The notes beneath the pieces were generated by a model that saw only the letters and a list, made by a program, of their open reading frames with translations, was not told the origin of the DNA and did not search any database. From contig CM072511.1 in assembly GCA_036898135.1 (NCBI GenBank), positions 155,108,051 to 155,172,050 of the forward strand: a stretch of 64,000 bases of DNA, read 5' to 3'. The translations under genes were made by a program, and so were the position numbers. This document shows positions 56,690-64,000 of the stretch, piece after piece. The first letter of the stretch is position 1. Each line of letters starts with the position of its first letter. This DNA comes from Oncomelania hupensis. Its lineage: Eukaryota > Mollusca > Gastropoda > Littorinimorpha > Pomatiopsidae.

Positions 56690-57480
56690 GGCTGCGATTC
56701 TGCAAACATCGGCGGCAGCACCATCCCATTTAGTAATATTGTTCGTTATTTGGGTGTCAAGCTAGATAATTCTTTGTCCGTGCATGACCACATCAGTAAC
56801 ATCTGTCTTTTGTCCTTTCTTGAGCTTCGGCGTATTGCGTCCTTGAGACAGTTTCTTTCAAGGGATGCTTGCACAGAGTTGGTCAGTGCTTTTGTGACAT
56901 TTAGACTTGATTATTTGATTATTGTAATTCAGTTCTAGCTGGTCTCCCCATTGATAAAGTTAGCCGACTGCAGCGTGTACAGAACTGTGCTGCTCGGCTT
57001 GTGCTTAAAAAAACGGAAGCGTGATCATGTCACGCCTCTCTTAATGCAGCTCCACTTGCTCCCTGTCAAGTTCCGCATTGAATACAAAATTGCTGTCCTA
57101 GCTTTCAGTCACTTTGACCAGTCACTTTCACCATATCTGCCTGAGATACTCGCTACCTACACTACAACTCGTTCTTTGCGCTTTATCAGATGAAAAACTT
57201 TTTAAAACGCCCAAACGTCGGCTTAAAACAATTGGCGAGCGGTCTTTTAGTTTTCAAGCACACAAGATCTGGAATGCGCTTCCTGCCGGTTTAAGACATT
57301 GTACAGACCTTGTTTCCTTCAAAACGCACTTGTTCTGCAAGGCGTTTTCTGTGTAAATAATATGAACAGTAATAATACTTTCTGAATGATGGTGTACATG
57401 ACGTAGTGCGAATGTTGTGATGATGCGTACGAACGATGTGTGTAAGCGCATTTAGTTGTTATTCTAACGATAAGTGTGTT
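56690..57480 (+). mobile_element. CR1/L2-like LINE ORF2 3' end, decayed
   Basis: Fragments in several frames: YLGVKLDNSLSVHDHISN, RRIASLRQFLSRDACTELV, CLKKRKRDHVTPLLMQLHLL, PVKFRIEYKIAVLAF, KIWNALPAGLRHC, FKTHLFCKAFSV. The same domain as 40464-41171, with at least two frameshifts. The 3' UTR ends in GTATAAATGCAATTTA and (TTA)n. Confidence 0.88.
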
Positions 57481-57486
57481 GTATAA

Positions 57487-57491
57487 ATGCA

Positions 57492-57563
<72 letters not shown>
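57487..57563. repeat. (TTA)n microsatellite (LINE tail)
   Basis: About 75 bp of TTA directly at the end of the LINE 3' UTR, so it probably grew from the element's own tail. Confidence 0.9.
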
Positions 57564-57564
57564 C

Positions 57565-58860
57565 TTTCTCCTTCGCTTTTGTTAGAGAATTGTTACTATA
57601 CCTTTTATACTGTAGACTCATTTGACACTCTGTATGCTGCAGTTTGCTGCATGTAAAAACCGAGTATCGATGATCTATCGAGTCTTTGATACAACATGTG
57701 TAGTAGGATGTGCCTCAGCGGTCACTGATGATCAGATTGCTGTAGGTCAAGTACGCTTTCCGTTAAAGTGGTGGTCATCCAGCTTATTGCGCAATGGCAT
57801 TGCTGCGGGTCTTTTTTATTTGTTTGGTTTGTTTCAGCCTCCCACATAATTGTATCTTTTCCCTTTTGTTCTCTTTGTGCAGTAAAACGAGTAGCATTGA
57901 GTATGCTATATGCATTACACGTGTCTCTAAGTACCATTTCTGATGTTGGTATTGTCTGGATGACCAATTGCATGTTTGAGAAAGTGAGTGAGGAGAGAGA
58001 GAGAGTGGGTGGGGAAGGGTGGGGGAGGGGTGACATTTACCCATTTGCTACAGTGCGTATGCTGAAAGTAAGAAAGAATAGAGGAGAGTGAACGAGAGAA
58101 TCGATGACGTGAATGTGCCTATGTCGGCAAAAGAGGCCTTTGTACATTCAAGACAAAGCTTGAATATATTATCTTTGATGTCTTGAATATATTATCTTTA
58201 ATGTCTTAATTTCTCTAAATGTATTTATTCACGCGGTGTATGGAGAATAACATCTTGAAATGTGTGTGTGCGTAGTTTAATATCAAAAGCATGCCATTGA
58301 TTAAGTGTTTTTTGTAAAAGCATGCACTGCCTTATGACGGAGGCTCTTTATGTTTTGGCCACGTGGTGTACGAAAGAGTGTTATACATGTATGCTATCAC
58401 GCGCATGTGTGGTTATGGGTAGTAGTACTCTTATGCTATTGCTGCTTTAAGTAGTTAAAAGTGCATCACATTACCGTACTATTTTGAGTGTTGTTGTTGA
58501 CAGTTGTGATAGCCCAGAATGTCCCTTTTTAATGAGCACCGAATGTTCCTTTTTAATTGCCTGTATATTTGTTTACAACTGTGCAAGGTTTTGCCTTTTA
58601 ACCTAGCAGGCCAGATAGTGTTGTTGGCCACGATGAAGGCGTTTTGCATGTTGAATGTACAGTGTAGTGGTTGTATAGCAGCACGCAGTCACCCTCTTAT
58701 GGCCTTAGACGTTTTAGACTGTCGGATGGAGGGAAAAGATGATTATTACACACAGGAGTTCACATTTCTTACTGCCAGCACGATGTTCACACGATTTATT
58801 AGCCAATAGTATTTTAGACGCGTCCCGAACGTGCAAAGTAAGTAGGTTTAAATATAACTT
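57565..58860. other. Intergenic sequence, no gene recognised
   Basis: A two-unit tandem repeat of period 23 at about 58158-58206 (CTTGAATATATTATCTTT); otherwise unidentified. Confidence 0.45.
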
Positions 58861-58861
58861 G

Positions 58862-59135
58862 TTGTTGTTGTTGTTGTCGTTCTTCTTCTTCTTCTTCTTA
58901 CAATACAATACAATATAATACCACACATCTTTATTGTCCAACTTTCACATTATAAATAAAAGAGGAAAATTTGCTTTGGCATTGAGCGCAAACTTTGCCG
59001 AAAATATCCAGATAAAAAGGGACAATAAAGCGTTAAATGAACAAAATTAAAATTTCCCATGAATAAATAAAAATAAAATTCTTGTTGTTGTTGTTCTTTT
59101 TGTTGTTGTCGTTCTTCTTCTTCTTCAAGAGGAGT
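58862..59135 (-). mobile_element. Triplet repeats and minus-strand retroposon tail
   Basis: (TTG)n(CTT)n, then TTACAATACAATACAATATA and CATCTTTATTGTCCAAC: the same minus-strand 3' end as 44385-44450. At 59018 GGGACAATAAAG is seen on the plus strand. A second (TTG)n(CTT)n block with the same order follows at 59082-59126, so this block is locally duplicated. Confidence 0.5.
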
Positions 59136-59235
59136 TGATGAATTAGATGGAAAAACTGTCTGCTCCGTTTATTTATGAAACTTTAACTTATTATATATAT
59201 AAGTTATATATATATATATTTATATATATAAAGAA

Positions 59236-59437
59236 AGAGATTACTCTTATATAGCGCATTTATAAGCTCAGAGAGAGCTTCTCAAAGCGCTGGCCACTAC
59301 TATCCAGCAATCACAAAATAGTTTGCTGAAGTCAGGATTCGAACCCACGTCGCCCGAGACGCGCGTACACAAGTCGAGCGCTCTGACGTCTGAGCTACAA
59401 GTCGAGCGCTCTGACGACTGAGCTATCCCTGCCGCCA
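59236..59437 (-). mobile_element. Complete small tRNA-SINE with duplicated box A region
   Basis: Minus strand: GGCGGCAGGGATAGCTCAGT opens the tRNA-like head and GACGTGGGTTCGAATCCTGA is box B. The stretch CTTGTAGCTCAGACGTCAGA (box A plus flank) repeats the first box A at a 28-bp shift (copies at 59371 and 59399 on the plus strand). The body has GGCCAGCGCTTTGAGAAGCT and ends TGCGCTATATAAGAG. Confidence 0.75.
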
Positions 59438-59474
59438 TATATACAATTTATGCATTGACAAGTCATGTTTTCCT

Positions 59475-60862
59475 ATAATGTTTAAACAAGCTGAAGCTAT
59501 TGCGCTTTTAAAGTCTGATGATAGTTCTGACCCATCAAATTATAGACCCATTTCTATTCTTTCTATTATATCTAAGCCACTTGAAAAACACATTAACAAC
59601 CATATTCTAGACCATTTCACAAAAAACAACCTATTACCTGAAAATCAATCTGGCTTCAGAGCTTAGCATTCTTGTCATACAGCTCTCACATCTATGATAG
59701 AACAGTGGCTTAATAATGTTAATGATCACACATGTACCGGAGCATTATTCGTTCACTTTTCAAAAGCTTTTGATGTAATTTACCATGACCCTCTATTACG
59801 TAAATTACAATTATATTGCATAGCTTTAAATTAATTGATATTCTAAAATCTTTTATTTCTGACAGAGAGCAGTGCGTCATTAATAACCGAAAGTCACAGT
59901 TTGAAGCTGTTACTACTGGTGTACCTCAAGGATCGATCTTATGGCCTTTCTTATTTTCTGTCTATATAAATCTTCTTTTTTTTGCGTAGATTAACGTCCC
60001 CGGACACATGGCGTATAGGGGACAATTATGAATATAAATGATCTTCCCCTTCATATTTATACTTCTTGTGAACTCTTTGCGGATGACACCACATTATACT
60101 CCAAGAATACAGAAATGTATAATGTTGCGTCTTTACAAATAGGGGCAAATGACCTACAAGAATGGGTTGAATTTAATCATATGACACTTAATCCAGGCTA
60201 ATTACAACTTAAACTAGACAAAAAATGGCAAAGTTATTCTATGAAACCCCCTTGCAACAAAACAGATGAAAAAGTACAATGTCATAAACTCTGGACGTTA
60301 GACAATAATTTGTCTTGGTGGTAACATATTTCAAATATTAGTAGAAATATTTCCAGAAGGACTTATCAATTATCAAGGATTAAACATTATTTAAATCTGC
60401 ATTATCGTAAACTATTCTGTTTGGGACATATTCAACCATTTATTGATTATTCTTCAACTAGTTGGGATTCTGCTAGTAGCAAAGCAATGATGTTTTTATT
60501 TAGGATTCATAAACGTGCAATTAAAATGGTTATTCAGTATTCTTAAACAAAATATTTCTGAATGATTACAAACATATCAACATACTACCTCTTGCCAACA
60601 GATTAACATTTAATAAAGGAATTTTGAGGCACCATATCCTTTCCGGTAAAACACCTTCCTATCTTTCTTCTCTTTTTTCTAGGAAAACTGCCAGATTTTC
60701 TACCAAACTAATTATCCCATTTCCAAGAATTGGTCTGTTTATAACCAGTCTATCATATTTAGGTTCCACGTTTTGGAATAACTTTCCAGAAGTTCCCCGC
60801 AATGCAATCACTAAATACTCATCCTTTAGAAACCATCTTTTACAGCACATTAAAATTAGTTA
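59475..60862 (+). mobile_element. Decayed LINE ORF2 (reverse transcriptase to C-terminus)
   Basis: RT blocks in order: SDDSSDPSNYRPISILSIIS (59510s), LPENQSGFRA, an ALFVHFSKAFDVI block, TTGVPQGSILWPFLFSVYIN (about 59910-59971), ELFADDTTLYSKN (about 60070), SRNISRRTYQLSRIKHYLNL, LFCLGHIQPFIDYSSTSWD, and a C-terminus GSTFWNNFPEVPRNA. FADD is intact, but stops and frameshifts occur throughout. A 60-bp insertion interrupts it at 59972-60031. It is a different lineage from the CR1/L2-like ends at 40-42 kb. Confidence 0.85.
59972..60031 (-). mobile_element. 60-bp mini-retroposon with poly(A) and 8-bp target duplication
   Basis: ATATAAAT lies on both sides (59964-59971, 60032-60039); removing 59972-60039 restores the RT frame SVYIN-DLPLHIY. 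On the minus strand the insert reads AATTGTCCCCTATACGCCAT, GTGTCCGGGGACGTTAATCT, ACGCAAAAAAAAG, so a hairpin motif followed by poly(A). Confidence 0.8.
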
Positions 60863-60921
60863 ATTAGCTACTCAGCAAGAGTTCTACAGTCATTACTTTC
60901 TTTAGATTGTTTTACATAAGT

Positions 60922-60955
<34 letters not shown>

Positions 60956-61068
60956 CGCGAGCAGAACATGTCTTCTTCTTCTTCTTCTTCTTCTTCTTCT
61001 TCTTCTTCTTCTTCTTCTTCTTCTTCTTCTCCTCCTCCTCTTCCTCCTCCTCCTCCTCCTCTTCACGT
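60922..61068. repeat. (GT)n, GCGCGC and (CTT)n/(CCT)n microsatellites
   Basis: GTGTGT..GCGCGCGCGC at 60922-60959, then about 95 bp of CTT and CCT units. Confidence 0.9.
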
Positions 61069-61290
61069 CCCACTCTATTGGTATAACGTTCGCTGGCACA
61101 CCGATGACCCAGGTTCGAATCCCGTGGTCACAGTGGTGGCCGAAATAAAAAAGAGTGGCAAATTTTTACTGTCCATTTTTACAGTATGATTGCTTTTGTG
61201 GTTCAGTGTTGATTTAGCTCCCTACCCCTGGTTTCATGAGATAAATATCCCCGTCTGCCTTTTGCAAGTGGTGGGTGTAGACGTTAAACC
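61067..61290 (+). mobile_element. tRNA-derived SINE
   Basis: TATTGGTATAACGTTCGCTG (box A) and GACCCAGGTTCGAATCCCGT (box B), then AATTTTTACTGTCCATTTTT and, at the end, GGGTGTAGACGTTAAACC. The last motif (GACGTTAA) is shared with the mini-retroposons and the insert at 62263-62378. Confidence 0.6.
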
Positions 61291-61399
61291 TCAATGTTCT
61301 TTCATTCAACCTCCTCACGAGTTCATCCAGTTACTCCCTTGTCCTCTTCTTCCATCTTCTCCTTCTCGCTCACTGTTAATTCTTCTTCCTCTATAGAGT

Positions 61400-61545
61400 A
61401 CCTTTTCCTCCTCCTCTTCTTCTTCTTCTTCTTCTTCTTCTTCTTCTTCTTCTTCTTCTTCTTCTTCTTCTTCTTCTTCTTCCTGCCCGATTCTTCATCC
61501 TTTCCTCTTTTCTTCTTCTCCTCCTCCTCCTCCTCCTCCTCGGAT
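61400..61545. repeat. (CTT)n and (CCT)n microsatellites
   Basis: About 75 bp of CTT, then further CTT/CCT runs to about 61545. A 25-nt poly(A) is at 61678-61702. Confidence 0.9.
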
Positions 61546-61850
61546 CCTTCTTCTCAAGTGTCAGCTTATTGTCTGCTCTATTGTCTGTTTCATTCTCTTC
61601 TGCCTTGACAAGCAGGACACAGTACTCTGTGAACTTTCCAGTCTCTGTCAGAGAGAGCTCAGATTTCAACGTAACCCAAAAAAAAAAAAAAAAAAAAAAA
61701 AATTCACAACAAGGATACAGGTTTTAGGCGGGAACCTAATCTTACAATCGTTCCTCGTATCATTCACACTCACATTCTGCGATTTTCAGTCAAATATGCC
61801 AACTACAAGACAGATAACGGTAATAATACGACAAAACAAATAGAAACAGT

Positions 61851-62700
61851 TATCCTATCCTATCCTATCCTATCCTATCCTATCCTATCCTATCCTATCC
61901 TATCCTATCCTATCCCGTAACTCGAAAGTCGTTGGGGCACCACGGATGATCGTGTAACCAGCGTACTACATCTTTCTCTGTCATCAGAAACCTCACGGCT
62001 TCGCTCAGTGTCAAGCCAGTCCATTCTCGATTTTTGTCCTGCCACCTCTTGTTCTGTCTCCCTCGTGTTCTGCCCCTTTGCACCGTGCCTTGCAGGGTGG
62101 TCTTTTCAAGGCCTGATGCTCTGGTGACGTGGCCATAGCATCAGAATTTCCGTTTCTTCACCACTGTGAGCATGTCATCGTGCTGTCCAATGGTCTGTGT
62201 TATGGTCTGTGTGAGCATGTCATCGTGCTGTCCAATGGTCTGTGTGATGGTCTGTCGGACTTATTTATTTTATTGTCTATGGACCTTTGTGTTTGTTTGT
62301 CTGTGCGAGAGAAAGTGTTTTGGTCTAATATCACCTAGCTAGTGAAGAGACGTTAAATAAAAGAATTGAATTGAATCTGACTTCGTCGTTGGTGATGTGC
62401 TGGTATATAAAATGCAGAGAAGTCTTCTGTAGCATATCGTCTCCGTGTTTTGTATTCTTCGTTGTAGATTTGCTGTTAGGGTCCATGTTTCGCAAGCGTA
62501 TAGGAAGATGGAGATGACAAGGGAGCGCAGCATCCTTACCTTGGAGTGTAGACTGATGGTTCCGTCTTTCCAAATGGGCTTCAACCTTGTCAGGGCAGCA
62601 ATTGTTTGTGCAACCCGGGAGAGGACTTCCTGTCGGGATACAATGGCTCCTAAATATTTGAAGCTATGCACTGTGTTGAGAGTTGGCCTTGGACAATGAC
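61851..62700 (-). mobile_element. RTE-like LINE 3' end, copy c, with (TATCC)n tail
   Basis: Twelve or so TATCC units (61851-61912) lead into the 3' end CCCGTAACTCGAAAGTCGTTG. Minus-strand frames: NTVHSFKYLGAIVSRQEV, LTRLKPIWKDGTISLHSKVR, MLRSLVISIFLYACETWTLT, ANLQRRIQNTETICYRRLL. It has an internal 45-bp tandem duplication (62167-62211 and 62212-62256) and an insertion at 62263-62378. Confidence 0.88.
62263..62378 (+). mobile_element. Small retroposon inserted in LINE copy c
   Basis: GACTT occurs on both sides (62258-62262, 62379-62383), and the flanks join to the same sequence as copy a (CTGTCGGACTTCGTTATTGG). The insert ends GAGACGTTAAATAAAAGAAT then TGAATTGAAT, an (AATTG)n tail after a GACGTTAA end. 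Confidence 0.7.
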
Positions 62701-62800
62701 GTCCGTGTTGATGCCAATGGTGTTGTTTGTCATATATAGAACTATTATGCAGCATACAAAAAAAGATATATGACAATCAATATTGGTGTTGCAATTACAC

Positions 62801-62801
<1 letters not shown>

Positions 62802-62877
<76 letters not shown>

Positions 62878-62892
62878 AAGAAAGAAAGAGAG
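62802..62892. repeat. (GA)n/(GAAA)n microsatellite
   Basis: About 70 bp GA followed by GAAA units. Confidence 0.95.
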
Positions 62893-63091
62893 AACCAGCC
62901 AGCTAGCCTGGCAGCTCGCCTAGTCTCAGCCACTCTATATACATGCGACCTGGCAGGGTGGGAGAGGAAATTAAAAATCAAACTAAGCATGGCGGGACGG
63001 CTTTTGGGGATGCCGCTATCGGCAATCATGCGCTATGGCTATTGATTTTCCCATTACGCCGCGCTTCCCACTTCGCATGAGATAGAGAACA

Positions 63092-63180
63092 ACACACACA
63101 CACACACACACATGCACCCACCCACACACCCACCCACACACACACGTACACACACACACATTAACCCACACATATACACC
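63092..63180. repeat. (CA)n/CCCA microsatellite
   Basis: CA runs with CCCA interruptions. Confidence 0.85.
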
Positions 63181-64000
63181 CTGACCACTAAGAAAAGCTC
63201 ACACACAGACACTGTACAGCGTGCATCAACACCACCCTTCCTCCACCCACGCCCCCATCTCCCTTCTCGTCACCACCTGTCTTTCCACCTGATGGGATGG
63301 GACAGAGAACAAAACAGGCATGATCACACAAACGTGGGCACGCGTAACAAGAGCCAACACAAACATAAATACAGGCTCCAATGAAATAACGTGCATAGAT
63401 ATTCCGTCTCTGATCCTACCTTCCCCCCCCCCTCCTCCCCCTTCTCCCCTCTCCATTTTGACATGCAACTGGACGCTCCGCCCTTTGTACACCTGGAGGG
63501 CAGCACTATTCTCTCTTATCTATACCCCCCCACCCCCCCCACCCTCCCATCACGTTTCATGTTCACACGGTTCAGTGGGTTCTGGGCAGGGATGCAAATC
63601 AGTATGGCTTCATTTGCATTAGAACATGGACGCCACTCTATGGGATGAAGTTGAAATGGATTTGAAATCTGAAGTGGATTGAAATTCGGGATTGTTTTTC
63701 TCGTTAAACATGTACATGAACATGTAGAATAAAAATGATATCAATCGATCCTAAGTGGTTTGTGTTGACAGTTTAACTGCATTCAATACTGCAGGTAAAT
63801 CCTCTACTATGCGTGCAATTCTCCCCAAAAGAACAGCAGCCACTGTACATCTACTTCAGAAAGGATGCTGTTGATCCCTAAGACTCAATAAGTTGCCTGT
63901 TAAGTATTGACATGTCAGCCCGATTATTAGCCCCATAAAGATGGCAGTCAACGCTGACGGTAACATTAAACAATGATTAAGGTACTTGATTTCCCCTTTT
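63181..64000. other. Intergenic sequence to the window end, no gene
   Basis: C-rich short tracts at 63422-63450 and 63526-63548. No coding region recognised. Confidence 0.5.

Overview
This window is nuclear DNA from an animal, most probably a marine mollusc (gastropod-like). The signs are genes with GT-AG introns, two single-exon metabotropic-glutamate-like receptors of the kind often expanded in lophotrochozoans, very dense microsatellites ((CT)n, (CTT)n, (CAT)n, (CTAT)n) and a crowded mix of Tc1/mariner, hAT-like, CR1/L2-like, RTE-like, Penelope-like and tRNA-SINE sequences. The species assignment is inference; nothing in the window names a species.

Layout. 1-4.4 kb: microsatellites, LINE/SINE tails, a 66-bp tandem repeat and two short foldback elements. 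4.5-17.45 kb, plus strand: one multi-exon gene for a secreted protein of about 1066 residues. It has a signal peptide, a long disordered Tyr-Gly-Pro/Asn-Ser-rich region coded by one 2.4-kb exon, and a C-terminal laminin-G-like (ConA-like) domain split over five small exons. All splice phases agree and the frame ends at a TAG. An exon of 138 nt and a degenerate 63-nt duplicate of it lie side by side in intron 1 and look like an alternative pair. The introns hold SINEs, a TA-flanked foldback transposon, a mariner derivative that keeps the C-terminus of its transposase, a 327-bp recent duplication and a 727-bp (CTAT)n tract. 17.9-23.2 kb: a TIR element with an 8-bp target duplication, microsatellites and a SINE.

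23.26-25.99 kb and 35.74-38.54 kb, both minus strand: two paralogous intronless class C GPCRs (Venus-flytrap, nine-cysteine and 7TM domains). The 10 kb between them is repeat: RTE-like LINE 3' ends, an RNase H fragment, an RT fragment, and copies of a composite repeat full of TCAAGGTCA-type nuclear-receptor half-sites, one copy split by a hAT-like insertion. CRE-like sites lie upstream of both receptor starts.

39-64 kb: no intact host gene seen. This stretch is a transposon graveyard: two CR1/L2-like LINE 3' ends tail to tail, a frameshifted Tc1-family transposase, a second hAT-like copy, a 1-kb TIR element with an 8-bp target duplication, a Penelope-like GIY-YIG fragment, several tRNA-derived SINEs, a 33-nt poly(G) run, a decayed LINE carrying a 60-bp poly(A)-tailed insertion, and an RTE-like LINE 3' end with a (TATCC)n tail.

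The three host genes do not form an obvious pathway. The two receptors are a tandem pair with probably related ligands; the secreted protein is a candidate extracellular or shell-matrix component.
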